Below, piece by piece: positions 7,353-15,079 of a stretch of 64,000 nucleotides of DNA. The DNA is from an uncultured Methanobrevibacter sp. (GTDB taxonomy: Archaea > Methanobacteriota > Methanobacteria > Methanobacteriales > Methanobacteriaceae): assembly GCA_946541845.1 (NCBI GenBank), contig CAMNJW010000001.1, positions 60,499 to 124,498 on the forward strand. The letters run 5' to 3'. The notes under the pieces are model-generated. The model was not told the origin of the DNA. It did not search any database and saw only the letters and a program-made list of their open reading frames with translations. The first letter of the stretch is position 1. Every line of letters begins with the position of its first letter. The position numbers and the translations under genes are program-made.

Positions 7353-8270
7353 TCAATCCTCTTTTTTAGATATGACTTCAATTGTTTCCGGTTCCTCTTC
7401 TTCCATTGTGTCAATGTATTTGGAAAATGGTTCTGGAAGCTTTGGCATGACCTCTTTTAGAATTTCAGCTGCATCAAGTTCTAACGCCTGTCCTGAAAGT
7501 AATTGTTCTACGTCAAAGTCAAAGTCAAATGGTTTGAGCAAATCATCAGTGGGTACTCTTAAATTAATTCTCTTTTTATTCATAATCATTTTAAGAGTAC
7601 TTGTGTTCCTAATCTGCTCATTCATGTCTTCAACAGTGGATTTTATCTCATATGCTATAGCCTTATTCTTCTCATTCACATCATGTTTGGATTTTTCAAT
7701 GGATTTTTCCAAATCTTCAACAAGTTGCGCATTTCTTCTGTTGATATTGTCTCTTGCCTCATCAATGACAACATTGATGGCATTTAAAATAGATTTATTT
7801 AACTCGACATTATAAGCCAAAATCATCTTGTTTTTATAGTCAAGTTCCTTAAAAATAGCTACTCTTTCATCATCGATGCGAGTAATTTTCTTATTTAACT
7901 CATGAATTTCATCTTTAGCCTTCAAAAGCTCTTCCTTATCAGTCAACTGTTCTTTAAGTGAATCAACATCATCAAAGAATGAACCTTTAAGTGTTTGAAT
8001 TTGCTCTTGTAAAGTAGCGATTTCAGCATCTTTCGCTTCTATGGTATGGTGAAACTCATCAAGTTTTGCATCTGAAAATTGATTATCTATAAGTTTTTCA
8101 TAATCTTCTTGTGATAGCACTCTTACCAAGTCATTATCCTCAAAGGGATCTTCTTTTTTAAGACTGACCTGTTTCTGTTGAGACTCTTTCTCGACAGTAT
8201 TGCCATCTTTATCTTTACTAGTATATTTTTTAGTATAAACTCTAACAGTTCTAAATTCATCACTTTCCAT
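7353..8270 (-). CDS. Coiled-coil protein of unknown function
   Basis: A 305-residue protein from ATG 8270, preferred over the in-frame GTG at 8279 because GGTGT precedes it. The first 80 residues are charged and poorly structured. Residues about 85-220 form long heptad-rich helices (ELNKKITRIDDERVAIFKEL, NRRNAQLVEDLEKSIEKSKH). The end has a compact segment around INLRVPTDDLLKPFDFDFD and an acidic tail. No transmembrane or enzymatic motif is visible. It could be a structural or chromosome-associated protein. Confidence 0.6.
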   Translation of the reverse strand: MESDEFRTVRVYTKKYTSKDKDGNTVEKESQQKQVSLKKEDPFEDNDLVRVLSQEDYEKLIDNQFSDAKLDEFHHTIEAKDAEIATLQEQIQTLKGSFFDDVDSLKEQLTDKEELLKAKDEIHELNKKITRIDDERVAIFKELDYKNKMILAYNVELNKSILNAINVVIDEARDNINRRNAQLVEDLEKSIEKSKHDVNEKNKAIAYEIKSTVEDMNEQIRNTSTLKMIMNKKRINLRVPTDDLLKPFDFDFDVEQLLSGQALELDAAEILKEVMPKLPEPFSKYIDTMEEEEPETIEVISKKED

Positions 8271-8353
8271 TTTTGACACCCACTCTATAATTATAAATAG
8301 ATTAGTTTAATTTAAATAGTTAATGTTTAAAAAAAAGAAAAAAAGAGAAAAAA

Positions 8354-8515
8354 TTAATTTTTTTTGTTCTGATTTTCCATCCACAATAACATTGCCTCTT
8401 CAATGGCTTTTGAATACCATCCTGTTTTAAATAACATCTTAGAGGAAGCAATTTTGCGAAAATTCAAGTCAATGTCATTATTGATGCTGATTGTAACACG
8501 TCTGTTTCGAGTCAT
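8354..8515 (-). CDS. Small ribbon-helix-helix (CopG-like) regulator
   Basis: A 53-codon frame on the minus strand encodes a protein beginning MTRNRRVTISINNDIDLNFR and ending in a helix (YSKAIEEAMLLWMENQNKKN). The RRVTISIN strand followed by two helices is the ribbon-helix-helix DNA-binding fold, normally a dimer with the strand inserted in the major groove. The upstream region holds two nested inverted repeats (8526-8582), fitting autoregulation. It stands alone, between the coiled-coil gene and a divergent winged-helix gene. Confidence 0.75.
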   Translation of the reverse strand: MTRNRRVTISINNDIDLNFRKIASSKMLFKTGWYSKAIEEAMLLWMENQNKKN

Positions 8516-8525
8516 ACAAATAGAT

Positions 8526-8582
8526 TGCACACACTAGTTAATAAATGCGTTAGTGTCTTTTCAGGGAAGTTTGATGTGTGCA
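8526..8582. promoter_or_regulatory. Nested inverted repeats upstream of the ribbon-helix-helix gene
   Basis: TGCACACA (8526-8533) pairs with TGTGTGCA (8575-8582), and inside them ACACTA (8531-8536) pairs with TAGTGT (8551-8556). The position just upstream of a ribbon-helix-helix gene suggests operator sites, but no footprint is known. Confidence 0.45.
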
Positions 8583-8684
8583 TTTTAATATTGAAATATC
8601 ATAGCCACTTTACACTTTAGCGAATATCCATCTAACGAATGTTTACCACAAAATATAAACATAGTTAAAATTAAAATTAAAAAC

Positions 8685-9116
8685 ATGGATGAAGATACAA
8701 AACATAAATTAATTCAAGAAAATGAAAAACTTAAAGCAGAAAACGCTAGGCTAAAAGCGATTCTTGAAGAAAGGGAACTCCTTAAAACTAATGAATTATT
8801 AAAAAAAGAAAATCTGGACTTGAAAACCAGCCTAAACAATGAAATTAACATAAATGAAGATGCGGAAATTTTTTCCTTCATCAAACGTTCCCCTAAAAGA
8901 TTGAAAATCTTGGAATCTCTGGAAAACGAAGACAAAATACCGAAAGTGATTAGTGAAGACATTTCAGACAATAGCTACAACATTTCCAAATACTTAAAAA
9001 CACTAAAAGAAAATGACCTTATCAAATGCCACAATGAACAGGACAAGAAATACAGATATTATGGCATTACACCAAAAGGGAAAAAATATCTTGATTTAAT
9101 AAAAAATAATGAATAA
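8685..9116 (+). CDS. Coiled-coil winged-helix transcriptional regulator
   Basis: 143 residues. Residues 1-55 form a strong charged coiled coil (HKLIQENEKLKAENARLKAI). From about 65 on there is a winged-helix domain: KRLKILESLENE, a recognition-helix region SYNISKYLKTLKENDLI and a wing ending in YYGITPKGKKYLDLI. It probably works as a DNA-binding dimer held by the coiled coil. Its end touches the end of the next, convergent gene. Target unknown. Confidence 0.7.
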   Translation: MDEDTKHKLIQENEKLKAENARLKAILEERELLKTNELLKKENLDLKTSLNNEININEDAEIFSFIKRSPKRLKILESLENEDKIPKVISEDISDNSYNISKYLKTLKENDLIKCHNEQDKKYRYYGITPKGKKYLDLIKNNE

Positions 9117-9566
9117 TTATCCATTAAATGGAAGGTCCCTTGCTTGAACTTTATCCTTTAAATTATCCAAATCACTTGAGATTATGGATATTTTTTCACC
9201 GTCAACATAGGTAGTATAACACCATGCATCCCCAAACTCAGAAAGAACATAATCTTTTTTTACTTCTTCAACCTCAGACAATTCCATCGGTTCAAATCCA
9301 TTTATTCTTCGAATACCTAAGTACAAATCCCTAAATTGAGGATTTCCAAACTGACCCTGAATAAACCATTTTAACACTAAATTTCTTTCAACACCTACTG
9401 CAGATGCTGCTTTAAAAATAGACTTATGTTTCCTATATGCATCCAAAACAAGTAAAGAGTCATTTTTGAAATTTTTGAATTTGTAATTTCCATATTTCAG
9501 TTGCTCGTGCAATAACTTGGATTTAAGATTATTATTTCTTTCCTGTAAACTATTTAATGCATTCAT
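9117..9566 (-). CDS. Hypothetical protein with HTH-like segment
   Basis: 149 residues. The middle contains a helix-turn-helix-like stretch (IFKAASAVGVERNLVLKWFI, about residues 50-70) of the kind seen in resolvases and small DNA-binding proteins. The C-terminal half is an uncharacterised mixed alpha/beta segment (EFGDAWCYTTYVDGEKISII). It is convergent with the preceding winged-helix gene with no gap. Function not recognised; DNA binding is a guess from the HTH pattern. Confidence 0.5.
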   Translation of the reverse strand: MNALNSLQERNNNLKSKLLHEQLKYGNYKFKNFKNDSLLVLDAYRKHKSIFKAASAVGVERNLVLKWFIQGQFGNPQFRDLYLGIRRINGFEPMELSEVEEVKKDYVLSEFGDAWCYTTYVDGEKISIISSDLDNLKDKVQARDLPFNG

Positions 9567-9664
9567 TATAATTATTTATGTAATTCAACCTTAATAATCT
9601 TACTATTTTATATATCCAAAAAAACAAATATTAATATACAAGTAAACTATTTGAGGTTTTAAAA

Positions 9665-10600
9665 ATGAGTATTAAAAAAGTAGTTGTCGCCGGAGGAGGC
9701 GTACTTGGAAGTCAAATTGCACTTCAGACAGCTTATTGCGGTTTTGATGTGACAATTTGGCTTAGAAGCGAAGGATCAATCGAAAGGGCCAAACCTAAAC
9801 TTGAGAGATTCAAAAACATTTACGTTGATACTCTCGAGCAAATGAAAACAGATGCAAGCGCATACTGTAGAGGTTTATCTAAAAAAACCGATTTAAGCGA
9901 CGAAGAACTCGATGAGTTAAAAGAGCAAGCACAAAAAGCTTACGACAGTTTAACTCTAACAACAAGTTATGAGGAAGCCGCAGCAGATGCAGATTTAATC
10001 ATCGAAGCAATTGCGGAAAATCCTGAACAGAAAATAGCATTCTACCAGGAATTAGCTAAACATATGGATGAAAAAACTATTCTAGTGACCAATTCATCAA
10101 CATTGCTCCCCTCAATGTTTGCGGAATACACTGGAAGACCTGAAAAATATCTTTCCCTACACTTTGCAAATACCATTTGGGCAAACAACACAGCTGAAGT
10201 AATGGGGCATCCTGGAACCGAGCAAAAATACTATGATGAAGTGGTTCAATTTGCAGAAGACATCAACATGATTCCTTTGAAACTTAAGAAGGAACAACCC
10301 GGTTATATCCTAAACTCCTTGTTGGTTCCATTCTTAAATGCAGGACAGGCATTGCTTGCAAATGATGTTGCAGACCATGAAACAATTGATAAAACCTGGA
10401 TATTGGCTACCGGAGCTCCTGCAGGACCATTCCATATTCTAGATATTGTCGGACTTGAAACCGCATACAATATTGTCATCATGAACCCTGAAGCACAGGA
10501 CCCGGAAACCACACCTGGAAAAATAGCTAAAATGCTTAAAGAAAAAATTGATGCTGGTGAAACTGGTATTAATGCAGGAAAAGGATTTTACGAATATTAA
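9665..10600 (+). CDS. 3-hydroxyacyl-CoA dehydrogenase family NAD-dependent oxidoreductase
   Basis: 311 residues with a Rossmann fold (VVVAGGGVLGSQIALQTAYC near residue 6), the NADP/NAD-binding domain element DADLIIEAIAENPEQK, the catalytic-region motif TNSSTLLPS and the conserved LHFANTIWANNTAEV with the active-site His. The C-terminal domain ends in NAGKGFYEY, a hallmark of the family (G.GFY.Y). Stand-alone members act on beta-hydroxybutyryl-CoA or related hydroxy acids. A methanogen has no beta-oxidation, and no thiolase or crotonase lies nearby, so the substrate is unknown and bacterial origin is plausible. Confidence 0.85.
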   Translation: MSIKKVVVAGGGVLGSQIALQTAYCGFDVTIWLRSEGSIERAKPKLERFKNIYVDTLEQMKTDASAYCRGLSKKTDLSDEELDELKEQAQKAYDSLTLTTSYEEAAADADLIIEAIAENPEQKIAFYQELAKHMDEKTILVTNSSTLLPSMFAEYTGRPEKYLSLHFANTIWANNTAEVMGHPGTEQKYYDEVVQFAEDINMIPLKLKKEQPGYILNSLLVPFLNAGQALLANDVADHETIDKTWILATGAPAGPFHILDIVGLETAYNIVIMNPEAQDPETTPGKIAKMLKEKIDAGETGINAGKGFYEY

Positions 10601-10613
10601 TCCTTTTCTTTTA

Positions 10614-11066
10614 TTATTTTTTTAAATTCAAATCAATGGATTTTAATGTTAACTCGCTGAAAGTTTTCATGAATTCGGGATCCAAATCATTTAAACCCAT
10701 CCTAGTTTCCCAATCCTTATTAATCTCATACAAAACAGGAATAAAACCTTCACCCTTTTCAGTAAGCTTCAATACAAAATGACGTCTATCATGGACAGAT
10801 CTTTCCCGAGAAATCCACTTTCCATCTTCTAATTTTTTTACAGCTTTTGTAATGGCACCTTTTGTTAAATACAATCCCTGTGCCAAATCTTTTTGGTTTA
10901 GCTCATCACTTTCATGAATCATTAGAATGCATAAAGCCTGAATCAAACTCAAATCATATCTTGAAAGTTCATCATTTAAGTATTTTTTATGATTTTTGTG
11001 GAAAATAAAAAGAATATCTCCTAAACGGTTAGAATCATAAAACCCCATTGTCTTTTCAAATTTCAT
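10614..11066 (-). CDS. MarR family transcriptional regulator
   Basis: 150 residues with the standard MarR layout: dimerisation helices at both ends and a winged helix in the middle (LNQKDLAQGLYLTKGAITKA as HTH, then a wing with SVHDRRHFVLKLTEKG, including the conserved D-R pair). It is convergent with the dehydrogenase gene (13-bp gap) and divergent from the small-RNA pair that begins at 11151. Its ligand and target are unknown; the adjacent small-RNA promoters are possible targets by position only. Confidence 0.88.
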   Translation of the reverse strand: MKFEKTMGFYDSNRLGDILFIFHKNHKKYLNDELSRYDLSLIQALCILMIHESDELNQKDLAQGLYLTKGAITKAVKKLEDGKWISRERSVHDRRHFVLKLTEKGEGFIPVLYEINKDWETRMGLNDLDPEFMKTFSELTLKSIDLNLKK

Positions 11067-11121
11067 TAAACAATATTATATCAAAACAATTATTTAAACT
11101 TAAAAAAATCAAATGAAAACA

Positions 11122-11129
11122 TTTATATA
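11122..11129 (+). promoter_or_regulatory. TATA box of small RNA copy 1
   Basis: TTTATATA preceded by AAAACA, the same 14-base context as in copy 2 (AAAACATTTATATA). The start of the conserved ACGAT sequence is exactly 29 bases downstream in both copies. Confidence 0.7.
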
Positions 11130-11150
11130 ACATTAAAATATAAGTATTAT

Positions 11151-11277
11151 ACGATGTGAAGTAAAGTTCATGTCTAATAATGAAGACATCAACCATTTTA
11201 TAATCTCCAAAATGTTAGAATATGTTTCATTAAGGAAGTAGGAAAACACAACTACTTCCACTCCCCCCTTTATTTTT
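11151..11277 (+). ncRNA. Putative small RNA, copy 1 of a tandem paralogous pair
   Basis: No known RNA family is recognised. The inferred 127-nt transcript starts ACGATGTG, 29 bases after the TATA box start. It can form a 5' hairpin, GATGTG (11153-11158) with CATGTC (11169-11174) closing a 10-nt loop, followed by an unpaired core TAATCTCCAAAA (11201-11212). A 3' hairpin follows: GGAAGTAG (11234-11241) with CTACTTCC (11252-11259). The tail is C-rich then T-rich (CTCCCCCCTTTATTTTT). Copy 2 keeps all these elements in order. A 23-codon frame (11170-11241) exists here but is not conserved in copy 2, which argues for RNA rather than peptide function. Confidence 0.7.
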
Positions 11278-11344
11278 CAAAAAACAACCATTATAAAATA
11301 TTTTTACCAATTCTTAACTGATTTTAATAAAAAAAATAAAAACA

Positions 11345-11352
11345 TTTATATA
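11345..11352 (+). promoter_or_regulatory. TATA box of small RNA copy 2
   Basis: TTTATATA inside AAAACATTTATATA, identical to the copy 1 promoter element and 29 bases before the ACGAT start. Confidence 0.7.
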
Positions 11353-11373
11353 TTTCAAAAATATAATTAATAA

Positions 11374-11498
11374 ACGATATGAATTAAATTACATATCTAA
11401 AAGATGAACATCAGTCAACCTAGTTAATCTCCAAAACTACAAAATATGTTCAAAGAAGTAGTAAAAACTCATACTACTTCCTCTCCCCCTTTATTTTT
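11374..11498 (+). ncRNA. Putative small RNA, copy 2 of a tandem paralogous pair
   Basis: About 125 nt, starting ACGATATG. The 5' hairpin is GATATG (11376-11381) with CATATC (11392-11397), again around a 10-nt loop; two pairs that are G-U in copy 1 are A-U here. The core TAATCTCCAAAA (11425-11436) is identical. The 3' hairpin GAAGTAGTA (11455-11463) with TACTACTTC (11472-11480) has gained inner pairs, and the tail CTCCCCCTTTATTTTT matches copy 1. The CUCC core resembles the ribosomal anti-Shine-Dalgarno sequence, so pairing to ribosome-binding sites of target mRNAs is a reasonable guess. Confidence 0.7.
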
Positions 11499-11503
11499 AA
11501 AAA

Positions 11504-12295
11504 CTAAACCTCATCAAGAATGCTAGGGTCCGCACCAGCAATTTCAACCAAATATTCCGCCTCAACAATGTGAAGTTTTGATGGGATGACAATACAATGT
11601 AGAGGACCTCCAAAATCAAAATCAATTAATTCTTTAATCCTTCCGGCCTTTACACATACATTTTTTGAACCAACACGAGCAATACCCATCGCTAATGTAT
11701 TTTCAGTGATTAATCCATCTCTGTCCAATGTTTCATGAATATTCATCAAGTATTCCAATCCCTGATTGACAGTCATGTAACGGTCCTTATGGGCCTGGAT
11801 ATCCAACAAAACCAAAGTATGCAAATCCATTCTTAAATTTTCTTCAATTGCCTCATAAGGAGATTTCGGATAGAAATTATAATCCGGAAACGGAATTGTT
11901 GTTACCTTACCAAACTTGTATCCCTGAAGACCGGAAATGGCAGGTGCTGAGGACAGGATTGAAGACCCATGAATAATCTCATAGTCAATTCCCTTTTTGG
12001 AACATTGCACAATAAAATCACTATGAGTTGTTGCAATCAATGGATCTCCACCTGTGATTAATGCAACATCCTGATTTTTAGCCTCTTCAATGAATTTACT
12101 TTCCTCTTCAACTTCATTTCTGACCAATACCTCAATCTTTTTGCCAATTAACTCTTCAATGGCTTCAAAACTTGAACCGAATAATCTTGATGTAAAAAAT
12201 TCCGCATAGATTTTATCAACATTCCTTAAGCATTCCAATCCCTTAAGGGATATGTCCTTTTCATCAAATAATCCTAAACCCACTAAATAAAACAT
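11504..12295 (-). CDS. dphB: Diphthine synthase
   Basis: 263 residues of the tetrapyrrole (corrin/porphyrin) methylase fold: opening FYLVGLGLFDEKDISLKGLE, the SAM-binding GGDPLIATTH near residue 80, and HGSSILSSAPAISGLQGYKFG. These are diagnostic for DphB, which methylates the 3-amino-3-carboxypropyl histidine of elongation factor 2 on the way to diphthamide. Length is normal for archaea. It is convergent with the small-RNA pair and divergent from trm5. Confidence 0.95.
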   Translation of the reverse strand: MFYLVGLGLFDEKDISLKGLECLRNVDKIYAEFFTSRLFGSSFEAIEELIGKKIEVLVRNEVEEESKFIEEAKNQDVALITGGDPLIATTHSDFIVQCSKKGIDYEIIHGSSILSSAPAISGLQGYKFGKVTTIPFPDYNFYPKSPYEAIEENLRMDLHTLVLLDIQAHKDRYMTVNQGLEYLMNIHETLDRDGLITENTLAMGIARVGSKNVCVKAGRIKELIDFDFGGPLHCIVIPSKLHIVEAEYLVEIAGADPSILDEV

Positions 12296-12331
12296 ATTAC
12301 TATTTATAATAATTTAAACATAAAAAACTTT

Positions 12332-13342
12332 ATGAAATGTGTAAAAGTTCCATTAAAACAATTAAATGACACTCGTATAAAATTAATGGAAAACGGACAA
12401 ATGAATATGGAATATAGAATTAAAGCCGAAGATGAATTCGGATATATTCCCGTCAATGAAGATGTCAACGATTACGAACTAGTTGATATTGAATTAGAGC
12501 CAATGAAAAAAGTGGCTCACAACTTTTCAGAATTACTTGAAGGTGAATTAAGCAATGATGAAATTGAAAATTTAAGGACATCATTCGATACAATTGGAGA
12601 CATAGTTATTTTAGAAATACCTGATGACTTGCAATCTAAAAAACAGATTATTGGAGATGCTGCACTAAAATTCACCAAAAGAAAAGCAATTTATATGAAA
12701 AAAAGCGCTATCAAAGGAACAATACGTATCCGGGATTTGGAATTCCTGTCAGGTACCGACGATTCCGTGACAATTCACAAAGAGCATGGCGCTCGTCTGA
12801 AATTGGATGTTCGTGAAGTTTATTTCTCACCAAGACTTGCAACTGAAAGAAAGCGCGTGATGGAAAGTGTCAAAGAAGGTGAAAAAATATTAGACATGTT
12901 TTGTGGAATTGGCCCATTCCCCATCGTTATTGCTCGAAACAAGAATGTTGACATAACTGCAGTTGACATTAACGAACCCGCAATAAACTATCTGAATGAA
13001 AATATCAGAATGAATAAACTGAAAGGAACTATCACAACATACTGCGGAGATGTTCGGGAAGTTAGCGCTGGTTTTAAAACAAAATTTGATAGAATTATCA
13101 TGAACCTTCCGGGTCTTGCATATACTTTCCTTGATGTTGCAGTTGATTTAATTGAAGATAACGGAATAATCAACTATTATGAATTTTCTGATTCATATGA
13201 ACAGGGAATAAAACGATTGAATGATGCATGTAAACAGGCAGGAAAAGAAGTTGAAATAATAAACTGTCGAAAAGTCAAATCAACAAGCCCGGGTGAATGG
13301 CACGTCGCCATAGATGGCAAAGTAATTAAAAAAAATAGTTAA
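12332..13342 (+). CDS. trm5: tRNA (guanine37-N1)-methyltransferase Trm5
   Basis: 336 residues with the Trm5 domain order: a small N-terminal domain, the D2 region, and a Rossmann methyltransferase with SAM motif MFCGIGPFPIVIA near residue 189 and the catalytic-site motif NLPGLAYTFLDVA near 253. This class I enzyme makes m1G37, which prevents +1 frameshifting and is the first step to wyosine in archaea. The start is ATG 12332, only 36 bp from the divergent dphB; no Shine-Dalgarno sequence is obvious, suggesting a near-leaderless mRNA. Confidence 0.92.
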   Translation: MKCVKVPLKQLNDTRIKLMENGQMNMEYRIKAEDEFGYIPVNEDVNDYELVDIELEPMKKVAHNFSELLEGELSNDEIENLRTSFDTIGDIVILEIPDDLQSKKQIIGDAALKFTKRKAIYMKKSAIKGTIRIRDLEFLSGTDDSVTIHKEHGARLKLDVREVYFSPRLATERKRVMESVKEGEKILDMFCGIGPFPIVIARNKNVDITAVDINEPAINYLNENIRMNKLKGTITTYCGDVREVSAGFKTKFDRIIMNLPGLAYTFLDVAVDLIEDNGIINYYEFSDSYEQGIKRLNDACKQAGKEVEIINCRKVKSTSPGEWHVAIDGKVIKKNS

Positions 13343-13345
13343 AAG

Positions 13346-13374
13346 AAGAAAGATTAATTAAAAATATCTTTCTT
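13346..13374. terminator. Hairpin between convergent trm5 and hypothetical gene
   Basis: AAGAAAGAT (13346-13354) and ATCTTTCTT (13366-13374) form a perfect 9-bp stem with an 11-nt AT loop in the short gap between two convergent genes. It is AT-rich, so only weakly stable; a bidirectional terminator is the simplest reading. Confidence 0.45.
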
Positions 13375-13376
13375 AT

Positions 13377-13703
13377 CTAGAATTGGATTCTGTTACCAGT
13401 CCAATCGTCATCTGTATTAAATGCATTAAATTTCTTTTCATCTTCCATGTATTTTTCCATATCCCTATAGAGTTTTACTCTGAAAATATCCGGATAAGCT
13501 ATGTATAACATATCCCCATTTTCACTAGTTTCTTTCACATAGGTTTCTTCAAATTCAATAATAGAATCATCTTCCTTATTAAAATGATGAACTTCATTAG
13601 CACATAATATTTTAAAATGTACAAAATCATCTTTTAATAATTCTTTAACTAAATCCTTTATTAAAGGAGGGTATTCTTTTGCTTTTCCACTTTTAATTTC
13701 CAT
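13377..13703 (-). CDS. Hypothetical protein
   Basis: 108 residues, acidic overall, soluble, with no cysteine. The central part (DFVHFKILCANEVHHFNKED... to the DMLYIAYPDIFRVKLYRDME segment) looks like an alternating strand/helix fold. It was not assigned to a family. The ATG at 13703 is preceded by GAGGAGTT at proper distance (minus strand), supporting a real gene. The 200-bp upstream region is free of genes. Confidence 0.6.
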   Translation of the reverse strand: MEIKSGKAKEYPPLIKDLVKELLKDDFVHFKILCANEVHHFNKEDDSIIEFEETYVKETSENGDMLYIAYPDIFRVKLYRDMEKYMEDEKKFNAFNTDDDWTGNRIQF

Positions 13704-13803
13704 TTTAACTCCTCATCATGAAATAATTAACAATACAAATCTCTAGATATTACAAAATGTAATAATTAATCAACTAATGCCAAAAGAACATTTATTTTGA
13801 TTG

Positions 13804-13841
13804 AACTATTATAGAAATTCACATAATGTTATATAATAGTT
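13804..13841. repeat. Inverted repeat in the mtnA/hypothetical intergenic region
   Basis: AACTATTATA (13804-13813) and TATAATAGTT (13832-13841) are perfect reverse complements. The region 13704-13905 holds nothing else recognisable. It lies downstream of mtnA and upstream of the hypothetical gene; operator or hairpin are both possible. Confidence 0.35.
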
Positions 13842-13905
13842 TAAATTTTATTCTTTAAATAGTTTTTACCAATTAAATTTAAAAAAAAAGTTTGAGAATT
13901 ATTGA

Positions 13906-14835
13906 CTAAATTGGATCAATAATTCCTTTTTCAGTTATAATTCCTGTAATAAACTCTTTAGGAGTGATGTCAAAAGCGGGATTTATTACTTCAGTACCTT
14001 CAGGACAGATTCTCGCTCCACCATAATATCTTACTTCATCCCCATCCCTTTCTTCAATGACAGTGTCAAAAATTGATATTTCATTATCAAATGTGGAATA
14101 TGGTGCAGCCACATAAAATGGAATGTCGTGATGTTTTGCTGCAAGCGCTACCATAAATGAGCCTACCTTATTTACAACACCGCCCTTGGCAATCCTGTCA
14201 GCACCGATAACCACTTTATCAATTTTGCCCTGTGACATTAGAAATCCTGAAGCGACATCGGGGATTAATTTTACTGGAATATTCTCCTGCTGCATTTCCC
14301 AGACGCTTAAGCTAGCGCCCTGTCCACGTGGACGAGTTTCATCGCAGATTACATTGATGTTCTTTCCTTGCTCATGTGCTGCCCGGATTACTCCCAATGC
14401 TGTTCCATAGTCAACACAAGCAAGTGCTCCTGCATTACAATGAGTTAAAATTGTGTCCCCCTCATCAATGACTTCAGCACCGAATTTACCAATGGCCCTG
14501 TTTGTTGCCATGTCCTCTTCATACATCTTTAAGGCTTCAGCAAGTGCATCATCACTATTCAATACACGGTCAACCGCCCAGAATAAATTAACTGCAGTCG
14601 GCCTTGCCGCTTTAATTTCATCTGCAGCTTTATCCAAATCAACACCTTCGATATCTGCAAGAGCCATTCCAAAAGCAGCGGCAACTCCAATGGCTGGAGC
14701 TCCACGTACAATCATATCCTTAATAGCTATTATAACATCCTGATAATTATCACAGTAAACATAAGTTAATTCATCAGGAAGTTTTGTTTGATCAATAAGT
14801 TTTAATTTATTATCTTCCCATTCAAGTGTTTTCAT
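13906..14835 (-). CDS. mtnA: S-methyl-5-thioribose-1-phosphate isomerase
   Basis: 309 residues of the eIF2B-alpha-like isomerase family. The diagnostic MtnA segments are present: MIVRGAPAIGVAAAFGMALA near residue 42, THCNAGALACVDYGTALGVI with the catalytic-region Cys, DETRPRGQGASLSVWEM, and GADRIAKGGVVNKVGSF with the catalytic Asp. In methanogens MtnA works in salvage of methylthioadenosine and 5'-deoxyadenosine left by radical SAM enzymes. The related ribose-1,5-bisphosphate isomerase is less likely given the MtnA-type RGAPAIG loop. Confidence 0.92.
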   Translation of the reverse strand: MKTLEWEDNKLKLIDQTKLPDELTYVYCDNYQDVIIAIKDMIVRGAPAIGVAAAFGMALADIEGVDLDKAADEIKAARPTAVNLFWAVDRVLNSDDALAEALKMYEEDMATNRAIGKFGAEVIDEGDTILTHCNAGALACVDYGTALGVIRAAHEQGKNINVICDETRPRGQGASLSVWEMQQENIPVKLIPDVASGFLMSQGKIDKVVIGADRIAKGGVVNKVGSFMVALAAKHHDIPFYVAAPYSTFDNEISIFDTVIEERDGDEVRYYGGARICPEGTEVINPAFDITPKEFITGIITEKGIIDPI

Positions 14836-14977
14836 GTTAACACCAAGTTAAAAAAAAGTTTAAAAATTGAAAAGCATAATTAACGTTAGTTTCTAATTTT
14901 TTAATGTATAAAAATACAATTAAAGGTTTTATAATTATGCTTCCCGTCTAATTTTATATCCGAAATGGATTGATTAG

Positions 14978-14998
14978 AGATGTATTAAAAATACATCT
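14978..14998. repeat. Perfect 9-bp hairpin between ppaC and mtnA
   Basis: AGATGTATT (14978-14986), loop AAA, AATACATCT (14990-14998). It lies about 80 bp behind ppaC and 140 bp before mtnA, both minus-strand. No T-run follows on the minus strand, so it is not a clear terminator; an operator or mRNA hairpin is possible. The remainder of 14836-15079 shows only AT-rich promoter-like sequence. Confidence 0.4.
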
Positions 14999-15079
14999 AC
15001 ATAAATATCTTTAAATAATCCTTTATAAATATTTACCTAAACCTTGAAAAACATCAATTTTTTAGTCATGACAAAAAAA

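Noticed and set aside
11170..11241. 23-codon peptide inside small RNA copy 1
   Set aside because: Copy 2 has no matching frame (it stops after seven codons), whereas stems and the core sequence are kept, so RNA function is preferred.
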